64,000 nucleotides of DNA, taken from contig JAFSJK010000006.1 of the NCBI GenBank assembly GCA_017439305.1, forward strand, positions 1 through 64,000. The letters run 5' to 3'. The DNA is from Bacteroidales bacterium (GTDB lineage: Bacteria > Bacteroidota > Bacteroidia > Bacteroidales > UBA932). The position numbers were made by a program, and so were the translations under genes. The first letter of the stretch is position 1, and every line of letters starts with the position of its first letter. The notes beneath the pieces were generated by a model. That model was not told where the DNA came from. It saw nothing but the letters and a program-made list of their open reading frames with translations, and did not search any database. Shown here one piece after another: positions 1 through 8,002 of this stretch.

Positions 1-2
1 AC

Positions 3-137
3 GCAATAGGCATATATAATCAGGTTCTTTACATCAACCCGCACAAAAAACTGATAATGGTCAGGATCGGCGCGGACAACATTGGCTGGGCTACCATTCC
101 GGAAGTGTTTGAGCAGCTAAGCAATATTTGGCCTTAA
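3..137 (+). CDS. C-terminal fragment of a serine hydrolase (class C beta-lactamase-like), cut by window start
   Basis: The frame is open from base 3 to the TAA at 135-137 and gives 44 residues. The segment IYNQVLYINPHKKLIMVRIG resembles the last strand and helix of class C beta-lactamase/PBP-like serine hydrolases, where a Gly-rich strand is followed by a 'nP.k.lviVr.g' strand. The catalytic SxxK, YxN and HxG motifs would lie upstream, outside the window. The assignment therefore rests only on the C-terminal signature and is tentative. The next gene starts 20 bases downstream on the same strand, so the two may be cotranscribed. Confidence 0.45.
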   Translation, partial: AIGIYNQVLYINPHKKLIMVRIGADNIGWATIPEVFEQLSNIWP

Positions 138-157
138 ATTCGGATTTAACGTAGCAT

Positions 158-640
158 ATGATGAGAAATGCATTTGGGTACATACTCGGTTTTCTGGTTT
201 TCGTCGCCGGGATTCCGGCATTGATGTGGTGGGTATCAGGGAAGCCGTTCCCGTGGGCACCGACGCTGCCTTGGGCGGTTATTGCCACCATTTTGATAGT
301 TTTTGGCCTGGCGTTGAGTATATGGTCAATCGTGCATATGAAAAAGGTCGGCGAAGGCAATCCTTTTGATGCCTATAACCACGAAGTCGCGCCCCGGACC
401 AAGCACCTGATGACGGACGGGCCATACCGTTTTACCCGTAATCCTATGCTGTTGGGAATATACATCTACGATATCGGCGTACTGATGTGGATCCAAAGCT
501 GGTGGCCGCTGATCATCTTTGCCGTCGAGATCACACTTCTGACACTTCAGGTAAGGTCTGAAGAAAAGCGTTTGGAAGCAGATTTCGGTGATGAGTACCG
601 AGCTTACAAATGCTCTGTTCCCCGCTATTTCTTAAAGTGA
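158..640 (+). CDS. isoprenylcysteine carboxyl methyltransferase-family (ICMT/PEMT-like) membrane protein
   Basis: This 160-residue protein has an N-terminal hydrophobic hairpin (about residues 5-60) and further hydrophobic segments near 105-140. Between them is the family signature, with GPYRFTRNPMLLG at about residues 88-100 and a C-terminal EEKRLEADFGDEYRAYK block. ICMT/NnrU-type proteins use S-adenosylmethionine to methylate small lipid-like or thiol substrates at the membrane; the substrate here cannot be read from sequence. It sits 20 bases downstream of the serine-hydrolase fragment. Base composition is lower in GC than the core genes, so it may be cargo of the neighbouring integrative element. 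That is an inference. Confidence 0.75.
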   Translation: MMRNAFGYILGFLVFVAGIPALMWWVSGKPFPWAPTLPWAVIATILIVFGLALSIWSIVHMKKVGEGNPFDAYNHEVAPRTKHLMTDGPYRFTRNPMLLGIYIYDIGVLMWIQSWWPLIIFAVEITLLTLQVRSEEKRLEADFGDEYRAYKCSVPRYFLK

Positions 641-689
641 CGGAGCCTGGAATCCACTGAAGTTAATTCACATTTATTGGTGTAATGAA

Positions 690-721
690 ATCCCCGACAG
701 TCCATAAGAACAGCCGGGGAT
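690..721. terminator. weak hairpin between convergent genes
   Basis: ATCCCCG (690-696) pairs with CGGGGAT (715-721) across an 18-base loop. It lies between the ends of the methyltransferase gene (+) and the AraC gene (-). There is no strong T-run on the plus strand; the minus-strand side continues into TTTCATT. It is a possible weak bidirectional terminator. Confidence 0.35.
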
Positions 722-757
722 AATTCTTGCTCCCATGTCCTGGAGATTATTAAGTAA

Positions 758-1609
758 CTATTGACATCTCATTTGATTTGCCAGTTGAAACGCACTGGGC
801 GTTGTATGTAGTATCCTCTTCACATAGCGAGTAAAAACCGGATGTGTTGAGAAATGCAATCGCTTAATGATATCTGCAAGAGTGAGACGATTGTCAGACA
901 GGAGTTTTCGCAGACCATAAGCAGCGAAGGTGTCAATCCAATCACCTGCTGGACGACCAGTGATGTCCTTACTGATCTCCGTGAGATACTTGGGCGTAAT
1001 TCCCATCTTTTTAGCATACCAAGCCACATCACGTTGCTCCGGACAATACTCTTGGACTATCATCAAGAAGAATAACAGATGCCTCGATTTGGCATCAGCG
1101 ATGTCGGTTTTCACAATCTCACGGGAATAGATATTCCATATATCATAGATGAGAACCTTCAGCATCTCATCTGCAACCTCTTCGCCGAAAAACTGATTCT
1201 GGACCCTGATGCGGCGATTACGTAGTTGCTTGAAGTCTGTCATTATAACCTTCATCTCTTCAAGATCGAGATGGAGAACCGGATTTGTCTTCAAGTAATG
1301 ATACCCGATGGAAGCCCAGCTTTTCTCGGGGTTGAGTTTGCTTAAGAGGGGCGTCGAAACCAACAAAATATCCGCATCGAAATCTTTGCTGTAAGAGATG
1401 TTCGAAAGGGATTTTGATCCCTGCCAAATGAGAAAGTCTCCCGGCCGTACCGTAACAGGATTACCGTTACAGAGAAAAACCATGGTCCCTACCTTGCAGA
1501 ACAGGTGATTATGATACTTCCCGTGGAGACAGTCGGGACGGACATTATCGGTAAGCGTATTGAATACTTGATACTCGAGCATAGCATTTGCGTGTTTAAT
1601 CACAATCAC
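758..1609 (-). CDS. AraC-family transcriptional regulator
   Basis: The protein has 283 residues. The N-terminal part (about 1-150) looks like a cupin-type sensor, including NHLFCKVGTMVFLCNGNPVTV and PGDFLIW. The C-terminal part (about 190-278) is an AraC/XylS double helix-turn-helix, with YAKKMGITPKYLTEISKDI followed by LADIIKRLHFSTHPVFTRYVKR. The first open codon is GTG, overlapping the TGA of the upstream primase gene by 4 bases; an ATG lies 9 codons later at 1582. This overlap implies translational coupling to the primase. An AraC regulator in the replication operon of an integrative element is not the usual arrangement. It may control cargo genes or the element itself; the effector is unknown. 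Confidence 0.85.
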   Translation of the reverse strand: MIVIKHANAMLEYQVFNTLTDNVRPDCLHGKYHNHLFCKVGTMVFLCNGNPVTVRPGDFLIWQGSKSLSNISYSKDFDADILLVSTPLLSKLNPEKSWASIGYHYLKTNPVLHLDLEEMKVIMTDFKQLRNRRIRVQNQFFGEEVADEMLKVLIYDIWNIYSREIVKTDIADAKSRHLLFFLMIVQEYCPEQRDVAWYAKKMGITPKYLTEISKDITGRPAGDWIDTFAAYGLRKLLSDNRLTLADIIKRLHFSTHPVFTRYVKRILHTTPSAFQLANQMRCQ

Positions 1610-2502
1610 AGAAACCTGACCCTTTTCCGCAGGTAGTCATTCACATCATTATAAGAGCTATACCTCGAAGAACAGGATTCCACTTTACCGGGCATCAGCT
1701 CCTCCAACTTCTTAAAAGCCTCCCATCCGGCGTCGTCATTGTCCAGGTAGCAGAAGGCCTTCGAATAGACATCTATGAAAGGATAGGTCTTCTGGACCAT
1801 GCTTGTCGAGTTCAGGACGATGCAGTCGCAGGGGAAGGGCTGAGTGACCTCCTTGTCGCCCTTCATCTCCAGCGTCTTGTAGGAGAGGAAATCGAAGAAT
1901 CCTTCGAAGACGCAGCAGTAATCGGTCCTCCTTTCCTTCGAAAGCGGGACGATGCTGGGGCCCTTGGTGCCCTGGCATCCCTTGAAGGAACGGTTCCTGA
2001 CCTCAAGACCACCAAGAATATTAGGGAAGCAGACGGAATAGTATTGGCGACCCTGGACCCAATAGTGGATCTCCTTGCAGTAGCGCTGGGCAATCACGTC
2101 CGGGATGTCCCTTGAAGACATATACTCCCTGAGATAGTAGCTCGTCAGAGGCAGCACCTTGATGTCCGTCTCACGATTGTACCCTTCATCGTACTCTCCG
2201 ATATCGACGAGACACTTTCCTTTGAACGCCCTGTACTGATCCACAAGCCAGAGAGCGGCCTCATGGAAGGAGCAGCCGCCGTTCAGCGCGATGGCGAGGT
2301 CGATGACGTTGCCGCCCTGGTCCGTACCATAGTCATGCCAGAGGTTCTTCCGGACGGATACGGAGAAAGAGGCGTTGTTGTCAGGGCGAAGTGGGGAGTG
2401 GTACATCCATTGCGATCCTCCCGCCGAGCGGTACACCGGCTCCATACCAAGATGGGCGAGCAGCTCGACGATCGATATTAATCTCATTTTCTCGACTTTC
2501 AT
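1606..2502 (-). CDS. mobile-element DNA primase, zinc-less CHC2-like plus Toprim
   Basis: About 298 residues from the ATG at 2502; a GTG at 2529 in the same frame is less likely. Residues about 25-70 match the CHC2 region (YHSPLRPDNNASFSV, then LWHDYGTDQGGNVIDLA), but the zinc-binding Cys/His set is absent, as is common in Bacteroidota mobile-element primases. The C-terminal half is a Toprim domain with FEGFFDFLS and the acidic DNDDAG motif. This enzyme class makes primers for replication of the excised element. It follows the RepA-like ATPase after a 157-base gap and is coupled to the AraC gene by overlap. Confidence 0.85.
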   Translation of the reverse strand: MKVEKMRLISIVELLAHLGMEPVYRSAGGSQWMYHSPLRPDNNASFSVSVRKNLWHDYGTDQGGNVIDLAIALNGGCSFHEAALWLVDQYRAFKGKCLVDIGEYDEGYNRETDIKVLPLTSYYLREYMSSRDIPDVIAQRYCKEIHYWVQGRQYYSVCFPNILGGLEVRNRSFKGCQGTKGPSIVPLSKERRTDYCCVFEGFFDFLSYKTLEMKGDKEVTQPFPCDCIVLNSTSMVQKTYPFIDVYSKAFCYLDNDDAGWEAFKKLEELMPGKVESCSSRYSSYNDVNDYLRKRVRFL

Positions 2503-2540
2503 AATATACAGATTGTTATAGATTGGCACTTAAATGGGTT

Positions 2541-2650
2541 GTTTAGTTGTATAATGCTTATATGCTCTTGACTGCACTGGACTGGCAGAGAGTGTAGAAT
2601 TCGCAGAGCGGTATAGCTGGTCCGATTCCTATATGCCCACCCAACTAAAC
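2541..2650. repeat. inverted repeat between RepA-like ATPase and primase genes
   Basis: GTTTAGTTG (2541-2549) and CAACTAAAC (2642-2650) are perfect 9-bp inverted copies flanking a 92-base stretch with no gene. The left arm lies inside a 14-mer (2535-2548) that recurs with one mismatch at 7836-7849 upstream of the integrase. The interval could hold the primase promoter or a replication or transfer origin. I see no further motif that decides between these. Confidence 0.4.
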
Positions 2651-2659
2651 TGGACAAGA

Positions 2660-3724
2660 TCATCTGTCGGTGAGCGGGACGTAGTGAAAGTCCCTGTTGA
2701 AGACATACCCTTTACCCTCCTTCCGGATCATCTCGTTCTTGATAAGGAACTTCAGAAGGTTGACGATGATGTTTCGTGATCGCTCGAACCCGATGCTGGC
2801 ATATCCGATACCGAGGCGGCCGAGAAGGGGAGTATAGAGTATCGGAACCGTAATCGCCTCGAACGCGACCTCCAGAGCCCTTCTGTGCAGTTCCTCAGCC
2901 ATTATCTCGTAATCGAAGACCGCCCTTTTGTTCTTGGGCTTGAAGTCAAACCCCTCGATGACCTCGGGCAGACCTTCATCATTGATCTGGAAAGCAAAGG
3001 GGGGAAAATCCCGGTCGCGAATGAGCGCTGCATGGACCTCACTCACCTTTCCGTCGTTCTCGTTCCGGCTGATCTGGAGGATGGTTTCCGCCTTGTGGTT
3101 GAGCTCCGTACCGATGTGGCCACGGACATTGTCATCGGCCTTGTTAAGGTGAAGAACGGTATGGATGTGAAGATTGTGCTGGCTCGTCCATCTCATCAGT
3201 AAGCCAATCACTTCCGCAGCCTCAGTTGAAGAATTGATATCAAAGAGGAGATCGCGCAAACCATCGATGATTACCAGACCGACTTCAGGTCTTTCGGCGA
3301 GGGCCAGTTCAATGATCTGGCGCCTGTCAATGGGGTTGTATTCCCTGAGCATGACGAACTCGATCAGACTGAGATCCATCTCGGCGGGATAACCGGCCAG
3401 ACGGTTGATTCGCTCAAGAACCTTGTGACAATGGTAGGAACTCTGCTCAGTGTCGAAGTACAGGACCTTGTTCTTTCCTTCAGGGAAGTGAGCCTCATAA
3501 TTGAGGACCTTCTTACCGGTCAAGGCAGAAGCCACGATGGCGCAGACGTTGAAGGTCTTCTTCGACTTTCCCTTGCCTGTGGATGCGCTGAAGTTGCCAA
3601 GCGTGCTTACCGTCGAGTTGTTCACACGGATTACCTCCGGGGGCATCGTATACTTGTCGGTCGCCCTGATCAGGATGGTTTCCCAGACCTGATGGAAATT
3701 CTCGGTTGTGATACTTGTGTCCAT
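2660..3724 (-). CDS. RepA-like AAA ATPase of an integrative element
   Basis: The protein has 354 residues. The Walker A region is STGKGKSKKTF near residue 48, the variant form seen in RepA/AAA_25 ATPases of Bacteroidota mobile elements. Walker B is VGLVIIDGLRDLLFD near residues 150-165. A segment LHIHTVLHLNKADDNVRGHIGTE follows, matching the hexameric RepA/DnaB-type helicase fold. The last 100 residues look like a winged-helix tail. Such proteins act as replicative helicases, or initiators together with a primase, once an element has excised. The gene begins 4 bases after the stop of the upstream helix-turn-helix gene, consistent with one operon. Confidence 0.85.
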   Translation of the reverse strand: MDTSITTENFHQVWETILIRATDKYTMPPEVIRVNNSTVSTLGNFSASTGKGKSKKTFNVCAIVASALTGKKVLNYEAHFPEGKNKVLYFDTEQSSYHCHKVLERINRLAGYPAEMDLSLIEFVMLREYNPIDRRQIIELALAERPEVGLVIIDGLRDLLFDINSSTEAAEVIGLLMRWTSQHNLHIHTVLHLNKADDNVRGHIGTELNHKAETILQISRNENDGKVSEVHAALIRDRDFPPFAFQINDEGLPEVIEGFDFKPKNKRAVFDYEIMAEELHRRALEVAFEAITVPILYTPLLGRLGIGYASIGFERSRNIIVNLLKFLIKNEMIRKEGKGYVFNRDFHYVPLTDR

Positions 3725-3728
3725 AATG

Positions 3729-4052
3729 CTATCGCTTGATGTTGTTCATAATCCATTCAATCAGCTTGTTGCGGTCGAAGGACAATCTCCGGCCTGTCCG
3801 GAAATGGGGGAGTCCTGCACTCTTCGCAAGCTGGTAGACCTTTCTCTTCGAGATGCCAAGGAAAGCTGCCGTCTCTCCTGTGGTCAGGATTGGCTTCATA
3901 CCGCCGATCGCTTCCTCGATTCTGCTGATGCGGGACTGCATCTGGCGGATAGTCCCCGGATCGCACGTCGTCAGGTCATCCAGACGGAGGGAAAGAATAT
4001 CCACCTGGTTCCGCAGCTGAGACAAATCCCTTCTGTCAACCTTGTTTCTCAT
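3729..4052 (-). CDS. excisionase-like helix-turn-helix protein
   Basis: The protein has 107 residues from the ATG at 4052, which overlaps the end of the preceding gene by 17 bases. An N-terminal helical segment (about 1-45) precedes a MerR/Xis-type HTH_17 domain: ILTTGETAAFLGISKRKVYQLA, then LPHFRTGRRLSFDRNKLIEWI. This architecture is typical of DNA-bending recombination directionality factors and of element repressors. With the neighbouring larger HTH protein it forms the paired arrangement common upstream of repA in Bacteroidota mobile elements. The direction of its effect, excision or transcription, cannot be read from sequence. Confidence 0.8.
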   Translation of the reverse strand: MRNKVDRRDLSQLRNQVDILSLRLDDLTTCDPGTIRQMQSRISRIEEAIGGMKPILTTGETAAFLGISKRKVYQLAKSAGLPHFRTGRRLSFDRNKLIEWIMNNIKR

Positions 4053-4491
4053 ACTTCTTCCCTTTGTTCCGGGCGGCTTCTTCTGCCCGGCGTTCCATTT
4101 CCTCTGCCTCATCAATCTCCGAGTGTTTTTCTACTCGGAAGGACTCCATCCAGGCGTCCAGGTCATCCCTCAGTAAGCAGTAACCCTTACCCGGGGGTGT
4201 GTAATAGGGAATCTCCCGCCTCTTGATGACCTCCCTCAAGGTGTACACACTCAGGGAGAGGTACTTTGACGCGTCATCCGTGGACATATATGTCTTACAC
4301 ATGTACAGCTGGTCCTCCAGCCACTTCAGGTGAGTGATCAGTTCCTCCAGGGACTGGAACCTCTCCAGATAGGCCTCGACTTCCTTGAACCTCGCCACAA
4401 GGGTTTCAATCTCCTCCCTGCGGCTCAGCAGTTCCGGGATGGCACTGGCCCTCTCGATGAGTCTCAAAATGTCCGTCTTGCTGAATTCCAT
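4036..4491 (-). CDS. larger helix-turn-helix (excisionase-family) protein with N-terminal coiled coil
   Basis: 151 residues from the ATG at 4491 (MEFSKTDILRLIERA). An earlier in-frame start at 4557 would lie inside a terminator hairpin, so 4491 is preferred. Residues about 10-75 form a Glu/Leu-rich helical or coiled-coil segment. Residues about 85-130 form an HTH_17-like domain: MSTDDASKYLSLSVYTLREV, then IPYYTPPGKGYCLLRDDLDAWM. The charged C-terminal tail ends in KGKKYEKQG. It is the first gene of the HTH-HTH-RepA-primase run and sits downstream of TTGATA repeats it could bind. Confidence 0.75.
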   Translation of the reverse strand: MEFSKTDILRLIERASAIPELLSRREEIETLVARFKEVEAYLERFQSLEELITHLKWLEDQLYMCKTYMSTDDASKYLSLSVYTLREVIKRREIPYYTPPGKGYCLLRDDLDAWMESFRVEKHSEIDEAEEMERRAEEAARNKGKKYEKQG

Positions 4492-4503
4492 AAGCGTTGT
4501 CGT

Positions 4504-4630
4504 TTGATAATCTTGATAGAAAAAACCCTCCGCAGCGGTGGGGCTTTCGGAGGGCAAAGTTATACGCTAAATTATTGATTATCAAACTTTTACGCTTGAT
4601 ACTGAGCTATATATCAAGTTGCCTATCAAG
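4504..4630. repeat. cluster of TTGATA/TATCAA motifs, candidate regulator binding sites
   Basis: TTGATA occurs at 4504-4509, 4513-4518 and 4596-4601. Its inverse TATCAA occurs near 4612 and 4624, and the palindrome TTGATTATCAA at 4575-4585. They flank the hairpin terminator upstream of the two HTH genes. The same 12-mer, ATTGATTATCAA, recurs at 8179-8190 beside the mnmE end. Binding by the HTH/excisionase proteins is an inference. Confidence 0.45.
4520..4554 (-). terminator. rho-independent terminator upstream of the HTH genes
   Basis: On the minus strand the stem CCCTCCG/CGGAGGG (4526-4532 with 4548-4554) is followed by six T residues (4525-4520). It ends transcription coming from the integrase side, or attenuates it, before the HTH-RepA-primase genes. 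These genes therefore probably have separate control. Confidence 0.75.
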
Positions 4631-4638
4631 TATAATAG

Positions 4639-5325
4639 CTACAATTGATTGAAGGTCGTGGACTTGATAAGAACAACCCATTTCTCGATTTTTTTCATGA
4701 TCGGATTGTCCGTAGAAGAGATGTTGTACAGAGCGGAAGAAATGTCCGTCCTGGTAAGATAATGGCGCTCGGTTGAGCTCATCACTAGGTTGTTGCACGC
4801 AAGAACCGACTGGTACTTGTTGCAGATGATACCGTGAAAGTTGAGCCTGCTGAAGAAATACGCGACAACATCGTTTCTGTTGGCAACCAAGGGGTTTTCA
4901 TAGATCTGGACGCTCTTGTTGAACAGGCGTCTCATTTCATAGGAAGTGACGTCACGCTTGAATAGGGGAATGTCATTCGCTGCCTTCGTGATAGTTTTCA
5001 AAGTCGCTGTCGTGAGCTCACAGTCGAAATTGAGTGCCCTGGAATCAGTCTTTTCCCTCGTGAGCATGAATTCCCTCATGCATAAGAAGAACTGCTCGTC
5101 CGTCAAGTCCAGGTCGCTGTACTTCCATACGAGATCTTCCCGGGTCACAAGAAGAGAGCCGATGCGTCCCAGATTGACCTTGTGGTCGTTCCGGCTGTCG
5201 GCATCGGCTGAGTCGTGGAATGTGTGGGAATTGACGAAGTCTTCACTGAAACGGTCGTATATGAAGCCGTGCTCCACAACTGCCGTCTTGAACATGGTCA
5301 GGGCTTCCGTCCAGAGCTGGAACAA
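4639..5325 (-). CDS. unrecognised element protein; possible frameshift at its 5' end
   Basis: The frame gives 228 residues from a TTG at 5325; the first ATG is at 5295. I do not recognise a family. It is soluble, mixed alpha/beta and rich in charged residues. The stretch VNLGRIGSLLVTREDLVW and the C-terminal KKIEKWVVLIKSTTFNQL are the most structured-looking parts. The frame stays open to 5412 without a start codon and looks coding there. A good ATG with an A-rich leader exists at 5410 in another frame (MENKDFFIS). The two frames would join if the A5 run at 5378-5382 (T5 on the coding strand) lost one base. This is either a real frameshift or an assembly error. It lies downstream of the integrase and the 347-residue protein and just before the terminator. 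Confidence 0.55.
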   Translation of the reverse strand: MFQLWTEALTMFKTAVVEHGFIYDRFSEDFVNSHTFHDSADADSRNDHKVNLGRIGSLLVTREDLVWKYSDLDLTDEQFFLCMREFMLTREKTDSRALNFDCELTTATLKTITKAANDIPLFKRDVTSYEMRRLFNKSVQIYENPLVANRNDVVAYFFSRLNFHGIICNKYQSVLACNNLVMSSTERHYLTRTDISSALYNISSTDNPIMKKIEKWVVLIKSTTFNQL

Positions 5326-5487
5326 GCCCTCGTCGCCAACGTAGGCGTCTCTTTTAGTATGAGTATTTGTACCACATAAAAAGAGAGATGAAAAAGTCTT
5401 TGTTTTCCATTTCTATTTTTATTAATATGATGAATAATAGGCATTACCTTATCCTTATCTAAAGTGTTGCCGCAGTACATTATACTC

Positions 5488-6531
5488 TTATTTCTGCCTT
5501 GCCCTGGCAATGATTTTGTCAATCACCGGAACGAAATCGAACTTGTCTTTGTTCCGGTGTACATAGCTGCTCCTCGACTTGAGGGTGTTGTAACTGATCT
5601 CCTTTCCCTTGCAGGTGAAGCACTCGCAGATCTTGAGAAGAAGGTCGGGGTTGTTCTCCCCGAAAGCCTCCTTCGCGAAGTAGATCAGGGAATTCTGCCC
5701 ACGGTCGATCCAGTTGATCGTAGTGAACGGGGCATTGCCCATCCCGAAGATGGAAAGGAAACTCTGGATGGAGGTATGATGGGGCAGGTACCCTTTCTTC
5801 ATCAAGCCGCTGAACAGGGCCTTGACCTGCACCTCGCTGAACTCCGTCTGGATGGTCCGGGCCTTCTCCTCCGGGACGACCTTCTCCCAAAGGGGAATCT
5901 CAGGATAAAGCCGGACCACCTGGTTGATGGCAACGCCTTTCGTCAACGGAATCAGACACCGGTTAACGTCCTCGCCCCAGAGTTCGTTGAAATGGCACCA
6001 TTTGTCCCTGTGCGGGAAGTTCATGATGCTGTTGATGGCGATGGCAATGAGTTTCAGCTGGAAACGGGTCGTGGCCGGTGCGGGCTTGTAGTCCTCCTGC
6101 AGGAGTTCCGCCGTTACGGCCCTGTCAAGCAATTCCTTGGCCTGGGGATTGGAGAAGAAGGGGACAAGGCTCTCGTAGCCGTCGGATCCCTTGCGGAACA
6201 TCTCATTCCCGAACTCAATCAGCTTCTCTGTCGCGTCAGCGACCTCCCGGACCTTGGACGGAATAGTCCCCGACTTGTGCGTCACCAGATACTCCCGTAT
6301 CGGTTCGGTGTCCGCCAGATGCATCAGCTGCTCGAAGAGAAACCGGTCCGGATCCCCTTTAACATAATGGATGATGGCGGCGGAAAGCTGCTTGTAGTCG
6401 GTTCCGTCATCGATGGCATCCTTGATAAGGCTATCCTTGCCGAGCTTCACGGCGGCTGCCAGCAGCTTGGACGTCTTGTTCATGAGGGCGATGCTGATCG
6501 CCGCATCCTGCCTGTTAAACTTCGTGGCCAT
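5488..6531 (-). CDS. unrecognised 347-residue element protein downstream of integrase
   Basis: The protein starts 6 bases after the integrase stop codon and is probably cotranscribed with it. I do not recognise a family. It has no signal peptide or membrane segment. It is predominantly helical at the N-terminus (ISIALMNKTSKLLAAAVKLG), with a central WCHFNELWGEDVNRCL segment and a basic C-terminal third rich in Lys/Arg. A CECFTCKG pattern near residue 303 places three Cys close together but is not a complete zinc finger on its own. Position next to the recombinase suggests a role in recombination or element maintenance; that is inference. Confidence 0.6.
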   Translation of the reverse strand: MATKFNRQDAAISIALMNKTSKLLAAAVKLGKDSLIKDAIDDGTDYKQLSAAIIHYVKGDPDRFLFEQLMHLADTEPIREYLVTHKSGTIPSKVREVADATEKLIEFGNEMFRKGSDGYESLVPFFSNPQAKELLDRAVTAELLQEDYKPAPATTRFQLKLIAIAINSIMNFPHRDKWCHFNELWGEDVNRCLIPLTKGVAINQVVRLYPEIPLWEKVVPEEKARTIQTEFSEVQVKALFSGLMKKGYLPHHTSIQSFLSIFGMGNAPFTTINWIDRGQNSLIYFAKEAFGENNPDLLLKICECFTCKGKEISYNTLKSRSSYVHRNKDKFDFVPVIDKIIARARQK

Positions 6532-6537
6532 AGGACG

Positions 6538-7701
6538 CTACAGGTTACTGAAAATGTCAGATATCTTGTTCACGGCCTCCTGCTTCCTGGCATCGACCAG
6601 GTGGGCGTAGATCTGCGTTGTGGCGATTTCCCTGTGGCCGAGAAGCTTCGATACGGTGTATATATCCGTGCCGGAGTTCAGAAGCATCACTGCGAAGGTG
6701 TGGCGGCTGCAGTGGAAGGTGAAGTCCTTCGTAATACCTGCGGCCAGCGCCCACCTACGCAGTTCCAGGGAGGTTTCTGAGCTGTACTTGAACAGCGGAA
6801 ACACCAGATCGTCCGGTTTCGCATCGTCCTGCGTTCCCAGATACTGCTCCGCGGCCTTCGGGATATCGAGGTATTCCTGGCCACCGGTCTTCTTCTGTTT
6901 GAAGACAAGGCGGGTGTAATCCCCGAATTTCTGCACCTCGGACCAGGTGAGCTTCTGGATGTCGCTCTTTCTCAGCCCCGTGAAGCAAGCGAAGAGGAAG
7001 GCCCTCTTCAGATGCGGGTACTTGCACCTGGTCGCGGCCATCTTCTTGACCTCCTCGATGGTCAGATACTGGCGTTCGGCCTCGTCAGCCTTGAAACCCT
7101 TGATAGGATCGGCAGGATTCGAGGCGATGATCCCTTCCTTGTACGCCTGGTTGAGACAAGCCCGGAGCTTGTTGAAGTACGAGCACTTTGAGTTCTGGGA
7201 AAGTCCGTTGAATCCCTCTCTGCTGGGCTTGAGGGCTACTTTGAAGGAATCCTTCTCAACGGTGTCGAGATAGCTCTTGAAGCCCTGGACCCATCGGGGA
7301 GTGATGTCGTCGAAGGTCGTCGTCTCCGAACAATACACCTGAAGATACTTGTAGCAGCTACGCCAGTTGCCGTAATTGCCCAGATCGTTCTTCCGGTCCT
7401 CCATCAGCGTCCTATAATATTGTAGGAAGAGTGTCTTCCCATCTGCATTTTCCTTCTGGGGCGTTGCCGCGAGTAATTCCTTCTCCTTCTCAAGACGGAG
7501 CAACTCTGCCTTGGCCATTGTCTTCTGGTTCTTTTCCTTGACTTCCGGACTCTTTCCGCTAAGAAGGAAGAGTCCCAGCGTGTCGCGCACGCGCTCGTCA
7601 TATTGAACATAATCAAGATAGAGCGAGGCCCTACCGTTTGAAGTCTTCCTCGAACGTAACTTTACGAGGTCAGTCTTAGATGCTACATTGCTGTTACTCA
7701 T
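6538..7701 (-). CDS. tyrosine recombinase (integrase) of the integrative element
   Basis: The protein has 387 residues. The N-terminal arm-binding region (about 10-90) includes ASLYLDYVQYDERVRDTLGL. A SAM-like core-binding domain spans about 105-200. The catalytic domain shows the first Arg in CFTGLRKSDIQKL, the HxxR box in FHCSRHTFAVMLL, and the His and Tyr in LLGHREIATTQIYAH. All key residues appear intact, so the enzyme is probably active. It is oriented away from mnmE, with a 493-base non-coding region between them that carries repeats suited to arm binding. It is the first gene of the leftward element block. Confidence 0.93.
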   Translation of the reverse strand: MSNSNVASKTDLVKLRSRKTSNGRASLYLDYVQYDERVRDTLGLFLLSGKSPEVKEKNQKTMAKAELLRLEKEKELLAATPQKENADGKTLFLQYYRTLMEDRKNDLGNYGNWRSCYKYLQVYCSETTTFDDITPRWVQGFKSYLDTVEKDSFKVALKPSREGFNGLSQNSKCSYFNKLRACLNQAYKEGIIASNPADPIKGFKADEAERQYLTIEEVKKMAATRCKYPHLKRAFLFACFTGLRKSDIQKLTWSEVQKFGDYTRLVFKQKKTGGQEYLDIPKAAEQYLGTQDDAKPDDLVFPLFKYSSETSLELRRWALAAGITKDFTFHCSRHTFAVMLLNSGTDIYTVSKLLGHREIATTQIYAHLVDARKQEAVNKISDIFSNL

Positions 7702-8002
7702 GGCCTTATCCTAAAAAGTGTTAAACAGATGTGCTCAATAGGAAATATGTACTTTCCAATTGCGACACGTGACAAATCCACTGCAAATATAACATGTTCT
7801 GGTAAAAGAACAAAAAATATTGATGATTATTTGAGTGGGTTGTATAGTTTAATAAACTTGTTTACTATCAATAGGTTAGCGAAATCAATTGATAATTAAA
7901 TAAGTTCCATTTTCAGCAAATCTAAAACTATGCATTAGCGATGTGAATTTTCCGTAAAAATGTCGTAAAACAGCGGTTTTAGTAACATTTTGCCGAAATT
8001 GC

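Noticed and set aside
4639-5412. RteC-like regulator of excision as identity of the 228-residue element protein
   Set aside because: The conserved RteC segments that I know are absent. Position alone does not justify the name.
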